A DNA stretch of 64,000 bases from contig NC_092587.1 in the NCBI RefSeq assembly GCF_047663525.1, positions 144,700,001-144,764,000 on the forward strand. The letters are read 5' to 3'. Of the stretch, positions 1 to 12,600 are shown one piece after another (within the stretch, counting starts at the first letter, position 1; every line of letters starts with the position of its first letter). Below the pieces are notes generated by a model that saw nothing but the letters and a program-made list of their open reading frames with translations, was not told the DNA's origin and did no database searches. This DNA is from Anas platyrhynchos (taxonomy: Eukaryota; Chordata; Aves; Anseriformes; Anatidae). The translations under genes were made by a program, and so were the position numbers.

Positions 1-2733
1 TCCTATTGCTCTTCCCCCAGTCCTTAGAAAGTCTAGCCAAGTCAGGTCTGAGTCAAAAATTATTCAGTAAAGAGATGGCAGAGATGAGGCTGCCCATAGG
101 GTACCCAGATACTTGCTCTCCATTTTGGACATGGTGCCAAAAGGACTTTTCACTTAAATCCTTTAAAAGGTAATCAGGGAAAATATGTATTTTATATGTT
201 TCTTAAGAGACATAAACCCTCTTTTTTTCCTTCTGTCCTCACAGGAATTTTCCAGAGAAGTACAAGTAGCCACAACAGTTTATTTAGACATAAGGTTTAC
301 TCATCACAGCTGCAATACTTTGTATAATAGTTCTGAGGGCTTACTGACAAAGAGACATAATGGAAACCAGACAGAGGCCTCTGTCATGGTCAATTTTATT
401 TTTTCCCTGAAACATAGGTAGTATGCTATGTGTGACTTAAGCATCTTTCAAAATTAACATGGGGCATTTAGTTGAGAACCTTGTATTTCGGGGAGAAACT
501 GTAGACTAGATCAGTGGTCAGAGTAAGATTTCTCTCCCTAGTTTGTTAAGAAACAAAGTTAAAATTATTTTAGTGGGGCACCTGAAACAAAAGTTTGAGA
601 TGGTAGACTTAAACTCTATCATAAAGCTTCTGAATTACTTCTATATTTTGAATACCAGTTATTGAAGTAAACCAAGAAAGCAGTTTCAAATTTCTTTTCT
701 GATACTCATTTTATAATCAAACTCTTTTATAGATTTATAGGGCAGCTTTTGCCTCTGTTTGTCACTGTTCCTCAATAACTTTGGAAACCATTACAAAAGA
801 GATGAAATTGCCATGTGTTTCTGTAAATTTTTATGAAGAATCAGTGTCTGGAGATAAAGCCCCACATCCAGTCTGCAAGAACTCAGTGATGAGTGGCAGT
901 GGCCAACCAGCCTAATAATAAGTACACTCTCTAAACTAGTCCAAGCTGTATTTTGACAAACCCAGCTGATGTCAGAGAAAACAGAGGAGGAAGCTGAGGC
1001 TACTACGATCACAGAATGGCTGAGGTTGGAAGGACCTCTGAAGATCACCCAGTCCAACCCCCTGCCCAGCAGGGTCACCTAGAGCACGTTGTGCAGGATG
1101 GCATCCAGGCGGGTTTTGAATATCTCCAGAGAAGGAGACTCCACAGCCTCTCTGGACAACCTGTCCCAGAGCTCTGTCACCCTCACAGTAAAGAAGTGCC
1201 CCCTCATATTGAGCTGGAACCTCCTGGGCTTCAGTTTGTGCCTGTTGCCTCTTGTCCTGTGCTGGGCACAACTGAAAAGAGACCAGCTCCATCCTCTCGA
1301 CATCCTCCTCTCAGATATTTATACAAATTAATGAGGTCTCCCCTCAGCCTTCTCTTTTTCGGATTAAACAGGCCCATCTCTCTCAGCCTGTCCTCATACA
1401 ACAGGTGCTCCAGTCCCCTACTCATCATCGTAACCCTCCTCTGAACTTGTTCCAGTAGCTCCATGTCCCTCTTGTACCGGGGAGCCCAGAGCTGGACACA
1501 ACACTCCACGTTTGGCCTCACCAGGGCTGAGTAGAGTGGGAGGATCACCTCCCTTCACCTGCTGGAAACACTTTTCCAAATGTAGCCCAGGACACCGCTG
1601 GCCGTCTTGGCCACAAGGGCCCACTGCTGGCTCATGGTCAGCCTGCTGCCCACCAGGACTCGCAGGTCCCTCTCTGCAGAGCTGCTCTCCAGCAGGCCAG
1701 CCCCCAGTCTCCACTTGGAGTTATTCCTCCCTAGGTGCAAATAAAGACCCTGCACTTGCTGAACTTCACAATTTTCCTCTCAGCCCATCCCTCCAGCCTG
1801 TGGAGGTCCCTCTGGATGGCAGCACAGCCCTCTGGGGTATCCGCTGCTCATCCCAGCTTCGTGTCATCGGCAGACTTGCTGAGGGCGCACTCTGTTCCTT
1901 TACCCTGGTTGCTGAGGAGTAAATTGAACAAGACTGTACCCAGTACTGACCCCTGGGGGACACTGCTAGCTACAGGCCTCCAACTAGACTGCACAACTCT
2001 CCGAGCTCTGTCGTCCAGCCAATTCTCAGGCCTCCTCACTGTCCCCTCATCCAGCCCATGCTTCCTGAGCTCGTTTATGAGGATGTCCTGGGAGACAGTG
2101 TCCAAAGCCTTGCCGATACATGATAGAGGAAAGAAGTATAAAGCACGCAAACCCATCCAAAGCTTTGTTAGTTTCGCTACCTGGAGGATAACTTTCATTT
2201 TAATTGGCAATTTAAACCCACGGAACATGCATTTTGCTAGCTATTTGCCGGGTATCAAAGTTATTTCATGTGATAGTATAATACTGGCCTAAAGTGTTAA
2301 TATACCTCTTTTAATAGCACTGTTTTAAACAGATAAAACTCGACATGATTTTGAAATTGTCAGAGTGGACTACAATCTATGAATAAGCTTTCTCTATGAT
2401 GCTTACGAAATAGTCTTACAAGGCTTATCCTGTTACGTATAATGTTTTAAAGAACAAAGCACTTACATTTAAGATCACATTCAAAACATTATTTTTTTTT
2501 TAAATATCATGATACTTTAAGGAGACTAACAATTTATACAATGTAAATGCAAAGTATGAAGTTGTGGAGTTCCAAATACACATTCAATCTGCCATTTCTA
2601 GTTTTGTGCAAATTAATTTGCTTGAAATAACTTCAAATGTAGAATATTATCAGCAACACCCAACCTCCAGAGATTAAAAAAAAAAATGACTTTTTTATAT
2701 CTGCTTGAAATTAGACTTCCCAGATCTACTAAA
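1..2733. other. Left flank beyond the TMCO3 3' end, non-coding
   Basis: I see no coding exon here. The block holds the CR1 copy listed separately and otherwise AT-rich unique sequence. The short open frames are not supported by family resemblance or by paired splice sites. In human the gene beyond TMCO3 is TFDP1, so this side is expected to lead toward TFDP1, but no TFDP1 exon is recognisable in the window. Confidence 0.6.
1008..2115 (-). mobile_element. CR1 LINE, 5'-truncated, 3' half with reverse transcriptase remnants
   Basis: Read on the minus strand this is a CR1 non-LTR retrotransposon. The 3' end lies near 1008, where the plus strand begins with the usual antisense tail (acagaatggctgaggttgg). 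Minus-strand frames encode successive pieces of the CR1 reverse transcriptase C-terminal half: [15 protein letters not shown] near 2110, VPQGSVLG and a degraded catalytic box read as SADDTKLG near 1850-1960, then [18 protein letters not shown] and [16 protein letters not shown] near 1400-1540. These pieces sit in different frames, so the copy is frameshifted and inactive, and the catalytic box no longer reads F/YADD. The 5' break at about 2115 is an ordinary CR1 truncation. No target-site duplication is evident. Confidence 0.95.
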
Positions 2734-2739
2734 TTTATT
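2734..2739 (-). terminator. TMCO3: Candidate TMCO3 polyadenylation signal (AATAAA)
   Basis: This is the first canonical AATAAA on the minus strand downstream of the TMCO3 stop codon (plus strand TTTATT). It would give a 3' UTR of roughly 0.8 kb. Other AATAAA hexamers lie further left (near 281 and 396), so a longer UTR is possible. Position is the only evidence. Confidence 0.3.
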
Positions 2740-3546
2740 TTTGATTTAAAACAAGAAACTGTAAACAATTACTACAACAGCAGTTAGCAACAAGAATGGG
2801 TGACAGTTGTCAGTCTTGAAATATAACCTATGCCCTTTGACCTTTTAGTCAAGTATGTAAATAAATACAAGAACTAACACAAATAAAAGCTACCATTATA
2901 AGAAAATACATTATATGCTGTAATTTGGAATAAAATCTTATACAATATCGGCTGCATCATTTGGAATACATATTTGCTTAAAACAGCTTGATACTAACAG
3001 TTATACTTCTTTGTGTAAAGGACTAGACTTTTACTCACCATCAGAAATGTGTTTTGTGATTAATTTTATACCAGTATACTAAACACTCAAGTGTGAAAAT
3101 GACTCAAGTCATATAGTAGAAGAAGATACCATAGGCACCATAATATATATTTTTTTCTTTCAAACATAACCTGGTGATGAACCAACAGTAAGAAAAGGAG
3201 ATGAAAATTAAAAGGCACATTCAGGCAAGAAATAATCAACACAGTTTGCATGATGCTATAGTTAAAAAAATAATTTATACTCTGCATAATTGAACAGATC
3301 AGGAACAAATACTCTGGTAGATTCTAATCTGTCAGAGAAAGCCAGTTTTGTAAGAGATGTGCAATTCAAATCAGATCACTCTTTTAGAAGTTGAATTTTG
3401 TTTTGTTTTAAGGTCAGTGTAAGGCTTATAACCAAGTGCATGTTAAGAGGACTACTCAAAACCTCTTGTTTTCCAAGTGCATAGAGATACAACGAACAAT
3501 GAATATATTCTTTGCAAGATGTATTCTTGTACATGTGCAAGTCTTA

Positions 3547-3660
3547 TCAAGTACTTGAGCGTCTTTCGGGTCTTGGAACACACTTCATAATAGCAGCTCT
3601 CCACAGGGCAGGGGCAAGTAAAAGACTTAGAGTAGTCACACTCAGAATAAGAAGATAGAC
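3547..3660 (-). CDS. TMCO3: TMCO3 coding exon 12 (last), stop codon
   Basis: Acceptor AG lies at 3662-3661 (plus CT), phase 0. The exon encodes 37 residues from [17 protein letters not shown] to a basic tail PRPERRSST, with TGA at 3549-3547. It holds the final membrane helix and a short cytosolic tail. Confidence 0.95.
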   Translation of the reverse strand, partial: VYLLILSVTTLSLLLAPALWRAAIMKCVPRPERRSST

Positions 3661-6600
3661 CTGAAAATCGGAAATAAAAGCCATTACTTCCCTCCACAGT
3701 TACGTGATAAACTAAGAAATGCTTTAAATTTGATGAGATCAGACTTTTCTCAATATTTTCAGGCTGAGACTTTACCTGTCTCTCTTACCAAGTATGCTTG
3801 ATTACAAAGGCAAAAAAGTGCATGCACAAGTCATGTAATTATCTGTTTACCTGATTTGAACATTCACTTGAAAAAGAAAAAAGAAAAAAACAAACAAATA
3901 AACAAACATAATGAGCTCATAGAATAACAGTTATTTACATCTATAGCTGAGAGGTCAATTTCAAAAGCTTAAGGTGTGCTAAAAAGTCAAAGGCCAAATA
4001 CCACTTTATTAATAAACATAAACCATTCTGGTTTAAAGATATAATGGCAAAGTGTATTACTAATATATACACTATATTTTTTTACCTATCAAGAATCCCT
4101 CTAAGTCATGCTGCACATCTTCTGAAATGAGATCTTTGTTACATGTTATGGAAGAGTCTTTTAAAATGGCAATAAGAAGTAGTTTGAGGTCTCAAATATA
4201 ATTTGAGTGACATTTGGAATTTAGACCTATGTAAACCTGTACAGTAGAAAATGACATGAAAACTGACCCAGGAAAATTGAAAGCCTAAGGGTCTCCAGGC
4301 ACTCTGGGTGGGCCCCTAAAATGATTCTGTGATGGGTATCTTGAAACTCTATACAAACATATAGTATTTATAACTCCTAATTATATGCAGGAGTAAGCAG
4401 GACGATGAATCACCTCTACACACGCAAGTGAACAGCATTGTGTAGATTTTTCACACTTGCTTTATTTGGAATTGGTTCCAGCATTATACAGCCCAGTGCT
4501 CTCACAATGGACAGCTCAGAGAGCCAGTAAAGTATTTTTGTGAGCAGAGATACAGAGGGGAAAGCACTTAGCTTTAGAATGTGAGGTCAGTTACATCTCT
4601 GTAGCCATAATTTACTGAAGTTCGCAAAAGAGATTTCATCTTGAGAAAATAGTGTTCTCCTAGCTTAAATATAAAGCTAAGTTTAAGGTTTCCGTCCTAG
4701 GGTATTTTTTCACGACTACTGAAAAACCTAATTTCTTCTGCAGTGGATTTAAAATTAACAATCTTTGCAGGTAAAGACCACAAGTTTGTTTGCTCACTTG
4801 TTTGATTGTACATTAAGGCAACTTGCACTTCATCATACTTACCCTCTACTTCTGATTTACTAATATTTCCTTAGTCAATTCCTATATTCTCCTTACATCT
4901 TTCTATAGCTGTATCAAGATTTTAAAAGCAAAGGCTTCTCACTCTTAGACACCTGGGTGCTATCTACAATTCACTGCTCCATTAATAAAGAAGTCGTTAA
5001 GGGGGAACAGTTAAAGCAAAACATTCATAACTATATAATTTTAAAATTAAAACGTGCAATCTGCAACATTGAAGTCCAACAAGTAAAAAAAGTTCAATAA
5101 GGGAAAAATTGAACAAAGAACCCTGTCAAGGACATACAAGTTTCTGTTTGTATGGGCTGATTACTTGTTACCAGTTTCAAGGTTACACAAAATAGGCCTC
5201 CAAAATTTCACATACACTGCAATATAAAATCCCAGTAAGTTTTTCAGGTGCAAAACCCAAAGTTAGTAACTATAAAACAGCTTACCTCCCGAGATATGAT
5301 CCCTGCTCTGCGTGCTCTACTTCCAAGAACAAAAGAGAATTCACTGACTTGTGCCAGTCCTGCTGAGACAATCCATTTGATATACTGGCTGGTCTTTGGA
5401 AGAATCAGAGAAAGGACAAGCACTGCCAAGACAAACTTTAAAAAGTAGGGTTTTGGGGGGTTGTTGTTACATTGTTGGTTTTTTTTTATGTTTGTTTTTA
5501 AATAAAAGAAAATATTACTGTCACTGTAAGATACATAGCATCAAATACAACAATGCTGGACATAAAAATAAACTGGCTGACTTGTAAATGTCTTCTGTGT
5601 TAACATCAAAAGAGGCAAAAAGTACACAGCACAGTACAAAGTAGCATTTTTACTAAAATAAAGCATTTGATAACTGTTACAAATCCTAAGTTAAGCAAAG
5701 ACATTTATCCACGTGTAACAGACTTGTAACATTAAATAAAAACCCTGCATATTTGATTTTTATCCCTGTATATTTATTTTTATCTTTTAAACATAAAAAA
5801 TATATATTTGTGTGTATACAGCCTAAGAATGTTGTATCAAACTGTATTCTACCAGTTAAGATTCCTCCAATTACAGTAAAGATGTATGACTTCTCAGATG
5901 TTTATCAGATTTATCAGATTTTTATCAGATGTTCAGTTTTTGAACTATGTTCATTATGGCATGCAGCACTAAGATTATTCACACTGTTAAAAGATTAAAA
6001 AAAAAAATAATAAAAAATACCTTCATTATGACCACAGACAACGTAAGGAAGAGTAAGACTGTGAGTTCATATATGACAAATGTGGGGAAAACATGAAGTC
6101 CTAGAAGGAAAAACATTGGTATTATCTTAGTGCATCTTTTAAAATCAACAACTTTAGTCAAGCATTCATACTCACATGTAAGCTAAGGCTGAATATAAAA
6201 ATCTTGTATTTATTGGAACAGACAACGAAAACATGTAATGTTTCCAAATGCTGAAATAATATATTTGTCCTTTAAACTATTCAGATTTTATTGCATCTAC
6301 AAAGAAGTATGGAGTTAGATTTCATTTACAAGAACTAGGAGTTTTAGTGTTGTGTGTTTTGTTTTGTTTTGTTTTTTTTTCCTTAAAGTTATGTGCTATA
6401 CTGTGGCATGTTCTGTTTCTAACTTATTTAGAGCACATACAGTTCATTGCTGAAAGAAATCCACCGGACAGTAACGTTTCACAAGAAGTATTTACAATGA
6501 TTCAGTTTTAACATTTTTTTTTATTTATTTATTTTTTACCACTGCTTTGCTATATTTTAATTTACTGAGTGCAACTAAGATCTATTTAATAGATAGCAAT

Positions 6601-9600
6601 ATTCAGTTTGTTATGCTAGAAATCCCTGGGAAGAAATATTTCAAAGTTTAATGCCAATATTTTATTATGATAATTTTCAGAGTTCATCACAGATTTAAGT
6701 GCAAGACTGTATTTTCAAAACCAACCAACCAAAAATCCCCAACACACCTACCAACACTACCTACTTAATCACTTAAGTATTTCCTGGCAAACCTAGACAT
6801 TTTTGGAGGGGTTTATCTCCAACAATATTCCAAATTGAGTTAAATTGTATATGACAGATGCATTAGCACTTTTGTTTATGTTTTGTCTTTTCCACACCAG
6901 TCAACAGTCCAGAACCTGAACTGAAACACACTTCTTTCATTAAAGCTTTAAAAATACTGCAGGAAAATAATTCCATTGTTCTGCATGGTGACTGCAAGAT
7001 ACACTTTGCTAGCCATTTAACATTCCTGTATGAAACGGTAATGGACTATTACTGAGGATGGAACATGTTACACATAAATTACAAATGCAACAGAAAACGT
7101 AATTGTTTTGACCCCGTGACCCTCACATGCAATCACTGAAAGTCACCTGAACAAGAAAACTCACTTGGACTGGAATCAGGAAAAGCCATAAAACCCCGGA
7201 GTATGGTCTACCCCAGCTAAAGAATGACTTAAAGCCACATTTTGATGATTTAGGGTTGTTTTCTGTTGGTCTTGATTGTTTTTTTTTTTTGTGTTTTTTT
7301 TTTTTTTTTGAAAAGGAATATATCAAGGTGGTCTTGCTTGAGAAACTTATGTCTCATGTTGAGACACCTGAATTTTATTCCCAGTCACCACACACATATT
7401 TTCATTAATCTTATCTGTATGATCAGTAAAAGGTCAAACCTTGCTGTAGCATCAGCAAAATAATTTGGTTATTACATGAAGCAAGATAATGAACTGTCAA
7501 GAGCACTGCAGCTTAAAACTAAATCCGGCTATTATTAAACAGACAAGAAAAACAAATACTTGTTGGAGAAGTCCTGTAGTCACTGAGGAGGAATCTTACT
7601 CACAGCTAAGTCTATTTTTTCCCCTAGGATATGAGGGACTTGTGCAGACGAGCATCTTTGGAAGTCCATTCCATTTCCACAAAATCTCTTAAAAGAGAAA
7701 CCAAACTAGTGAAGATGATCCTGATAAATCCATAACAGTTGGCAATTCTCCAACCTAACTGTTTTTGTTGAAGGGCAAGAGTTTAGCTTTCTGAAGCACG
7801 CGGCCAGTAAATCAATGCTCTAACTTCTTATTTTAATGCAGGACCGGTTTTCATGAATTTTCCCTGCCCTGTAGCACTGCAGAGCCAGAAGCACTGTAGA
7901 GAACCAAGAGTTGCTGCCTTCCTAAATGCACAGGAGAATTTACTTAGAGCAACTTCAAGATGTTTTGTCTATGTGCACATTCCATTGTGTATGAAAATGT
8001 ACTTCAAAAACCGTAAGCTCAGAGATTTGTATACAAGTAGTACCCAGTCAGCATGCACACTGCATTTTACTTCTTAATTTCCTTCTAACTGTGGAAATAC
8101 AAATGCAGAAGATTATCAGAATAAGGAGAGAGATGGCAGAACAAGAGATGAACACCACACCAAAAAAAAAAAAAAAAAAAAGAAATCTAAATGTTTTGTG
8201 GACATGGACAGGTAAGTAGCTTCTCTCTTTTTAGTGTTTATCATGTGCACGTTGCTTGCTCACCTCTAGGCTGGTCTCAGAGGTGTACATGAAAAGCAGC
8301 TAGAGAAACACAGCCTGTAACAATGTCGTGTCTGACAAGAGGGCCAACCAGCATATCTGGAACTGTAGGCTTCAAAGGGAGGCTGTAAGTATAGCCTAGG
8401 GCTCTCCTCACTACTGGTGGATCAACCTTTTCACTTCTGGAGCAGTCTGAAGTTCATTTGGACTGCTTCCTGACGCGGAGATTATTACCATATTCAAAAG
8501 AGCTGAGGTACAAACTACCACAGACTTCTCTGCTACTTGGCTGCTAAACAGCACACGAAGATCCAACTACAGTCATCACTGTGTCCTGGAAAATCCAGCA
8601 TCAAGAAGAGGAATCTTAGAGATCCTTGACAGCAGACATGATGAAAGAAAAGAAAACTCTGGTGGTCAAATCTCAGCCAGTGGGAATAATTCTGACACAT
8701 CCTCAAGATGGGACAGTCAATCAGAAAAATAACTTTAGTGATGCATTGGGATGCCGTATCTTAATGGACCTAAGAGCCCTGTATCTTACTGAACCTAAGA
8801 TCAAAAAGACAATAGCAGAACAGAAAAAACAACGTTCTCCTTCATTTTTCTGCAACAAAAGGGAAAGCCATCTCCAGCCTAATGTCAGTTCTGAAAGCTG
8901 GAAACATCCAGGTTTCATCCTGTCCCATGCAGGACAACAAAGCAGTAGGGCTGGATGGATGAGAAGGTGATTAATGTCACCTAATCAGCTCCAGTCTTGG
9001 GATCTTCCTTTCACTTCTCTCAAATCCGACACTGTCAGCATCACCTCTCTTCAGAGGAAGAAGATGAAGTTTTTCAGCATCTTGCATTTAAGGCCCCAAT
9101 GCCAGCCACAAGATTTACCCAGAAGAAAAACATGGAGCCTTGCAAGTGAGTACGTCTGTACAGCACACTGAGGACACACAACCTAGTCACTCACTAGAAG
9201 CAAGATGCCTCCTCACCAGTGGCAGATAGGGTTGCTGATGCCCAAATTCCATGCATCTCATGATCTGAGAAAACCCAGGATATTGGAGCCTTAAAAAATA
9301 AACAGGCTATGCAAAGATTCCTCCCATCTTCCTGAAAAGCAATCAAAAGAAAAATCAAATGAGGCCGAGGTGGAAAGGGAAGGATCTGAGTAGCAGGTAC
9401 TCAAAGTTCTCCAAATGTGGCTCTAAGAAGAGACTGGTCCAGATGTTCCCTCAAAAAATATTGGTGAGGACAGAGAGTAACAGCAACTTCCTAACCTCAA
9501 CAGATAACACGAAGAGAGTCAGAAAACTGGAAGCAACACACAGAGGCATAAATGAATGTACACTGTCACAGACAGTACGTGAACAGGTACTGTGCAGCTC

Positions 9601-12600
9601 AGCCTTCAAGCCCCAGGATGGTTTTTGTAGTAAGAACACAAGTAGGCATTTAGGACAAACAAAAGAGGGACTAACTTCTCCAAATGATGTATTTACATTC
9701 ACTCTTCAATAAAGTCACCCCCCCCCCCCAATTCCAACCAAGTCCTTTATTCTAAAAGGAATAGAAATTATATTGCTACAATGGTGTATCACCCCATCTC
9801 GGGATCTCAGATGTCTCTACTGTTGCTGTGTGTAGCAAGCACCCTGTTATGAACAAGCCTTACAATTACATTAAGAACAGTCAGAAAAGTAATTTTTGAG
9901 ATTTGTGACAGTACTACAAAAACAATTTTCTTAAAGTGTAAGTTACACTACATGGAGTGCTGCCTATTGTGTCAACTGAGGTCATACCCTGTCCATCCAT
10001 CTCATCACTATTCATAATTTATGAGGTCACAGGAGCGTAGGACAGTTTTGTGTTCAGTTCCTTGCAAAATCCACTTCTGGCTTATGATTACTTGTCTTGC
10101 TTTATAAACCTGGTAACACCATCGTTTCCATCACTTTCTTTACCAAAATACGTAAAAAACTTATCTGTAAGCATTTAGCAATTACTCATCCAACCTTGTC
10201 TGCTTGTCAACCTTATCTGTTTTATCATAGTTCGCCATTTTATTAAAACAAAACCAAGTTCTTCAAATAGACATTCCTACTGCTAAGTAATCTGGCTGAT
10301 CAGCACAAGTTACTATCATGGGCAGGGTAAAACAAAATCAAAACTGGCGAGTATAACTTTTTTATTTTGAAAACTGCCAAGAAACACTTGGTTTCTGTTA
10401 TGATAGAACGGGCATAAAACAGTATATAAAGAAAGGCATACAAATTCTGATGATGGTAGGGCTTCATTATTATCTCAATAAATATATGGAGATAAAAAAA
10501 ACAAAGAAGAGGAAAAAAAGAAGCAAAAACATGGGCTGTCTTCGAAATAAAATCCAAGAATCTCTCAATTTGCATTGGTTGAAGTAGGTTAGATTTGTGT
10601 GCCCCACTCAGTCCTCCTTCTTTTAGATATTGCAATGCTCCCCAAATCGGATATGCATCTCCTGTATAGTCCAGTAGGCCTGTCTCCTCTTTCAGCGTAC
10701 CTAAGCACTGCAGAAATGTGTTTCAGTTTCCTTCAGAGGAGGTATATGGACTGCTAGGGAATCTAACACTTCAAAATGAAGATAGCAACCGAACCGATTT
10801 ATACAAATATTCTCGGAATTAGCATGCTCTGGATAACAACCTTAATGAATTTCTCCCCTGGTCTTAGGCATCAATATTGCATTTCAGTCAGCGGGTAGTC
10901 TGAGATATTTCTTGTTCAATTCTTCCTGTGTTGAGCACACACAGATTACATCTTCCTAACTAAGGAACCAAGAGCTATAAAAAGGATCTGCTTCCATTAC
11001 CATATTCTGCTTACAGAGAAAACCAAGCCTCAAGGACGTGAAGTTTAATCTATTCACTGACTCAAAATGGTAATAAAATGTTTGGTATAAATTACAAGTA
11101 TATCCACTGCAAAGACAGAAGAACATTTTCTAAAAAAACAAACGTAAGGCCTTTCTTCCCTTAAAATTTTTAGTTATGTGCTTTAAAGAGCCCAGAGAAA
11201 TTCAGAATTGAGAACAAAAACCTGACATTAAAACAAAAATTGAGAGTACAACATGGAAATTCCTTATGAAAATTAATACTGCATTCAAAAAATAGCAAAG
11301 TCAAACCAATGGTGTCATCAGTTAACATTTTAGTATACTGAAAACATAAAATCTATCTCATTCAATTTGTATACACTAGTTTATTTATTTTTACTCCCCC
11401 ACATTTGTAGGTTAGCACTACTTTTAGTAAGCTTGTCGGAAATTACCTATGGATGCAAAGAAAATGATGGCAAGAAAGTCTCGTATTGGTTCAATACAGG
11501 ACATAATCTCCTCAGTGACCATATGACCCTGAGAAGAGATCAGAGCTCCAGCTAAGAAGCATCCCAGCTCCATCGAGACATCCAGCAGCTCTGTGATCTG
11601 TCAAGGAATAACAGGAAAATCTATTACCGTTCTCTTGCCCAGAGTGACCTTCTTCACCATTTCATAGAGAAATTACAAAGCTATACATTGCACTGGATGT
11701 AATAAATTAATATAACCATACACAAACTCAACATCAAATATAATTTAGCTTATTTCAGTTTTCTGCAGTATTATGTTTGTAGAAGAGACTGACAAAACCA
11801 TGATGTTTCCCCTCCATGTTGTTACTTCCTTCCCCACAAAAACAAATTTCTTAAGCTACATCATAATGCTTTGTGTCTCACTTATGGATAGCATCTGATT
11901 TCACCAAAATGAGAGAGACTAACAGCTTGGGAGACAGGCTTGCATAATACAATGAGGCTATGAAAATAAGCCATAGGAACTTCATGTTTCCCAACCGTCA
12001 AACAAGGGGAAAAAAAAATCAAAACTTATAATTTGGGAGAATAGTCTCAATTTAGCAAAAACAGTCCCAGACATAATTTACATTTTATGACTGTAACTTG
12101 GACCTAAATGTGTTTGTGTGTTTTACTGAGTAGGGATGGATTTAAGCAAGTGAAGTAAACTGCTGGAATGAAGCATCTACTTGAAAGGATTCAGACTGCT
12201 CTTCGTTCTTTTTTTTATTATCTGAACATGGTGCTAGAAGGGAGAGATGAAACATGTAAAGAGAATGAACTACAAACCAAGAAATTGCTTCAGGCAATGC
12301 TTGTAACATGAGAAAAGCAAGCAGCACTTCTCAAAGGTATAAATAAAATGCCTTTAAAACCATACTGCTGCAGACGGTCACCTCACTTAGAAAGGACAAT
12401 GCTATTAATATTAATAGGACATTTTAACTGAAGACTTATTTCCATAGCAATTTAGTTTAAGTAACAATACACCACGGTGCATTTATGGACAACATTGATC
12501 ATGTCTTTAATGGTGTTACACTGAAGTATGAAGCTAAAACTCAAGTGACTTGAAATTAATGGAGGAGAAGGGAAGACACGATAAACGAGTCTCCAAGCAA

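Noticed and set aside
185..421. Open frame with a strong acceptor-like tract (TTTTTTTCCTTCTGTCCTCACAG region) near 226-243
   Set aside because: No donor or homologous protein segment could be paired with it; single splice-like strings are frequent.
1016..2292. Several plus- and minus-strand open frames
   Set aside because: They are fragments or shadows of the CR1 reverse transcriptase region, not host genes.
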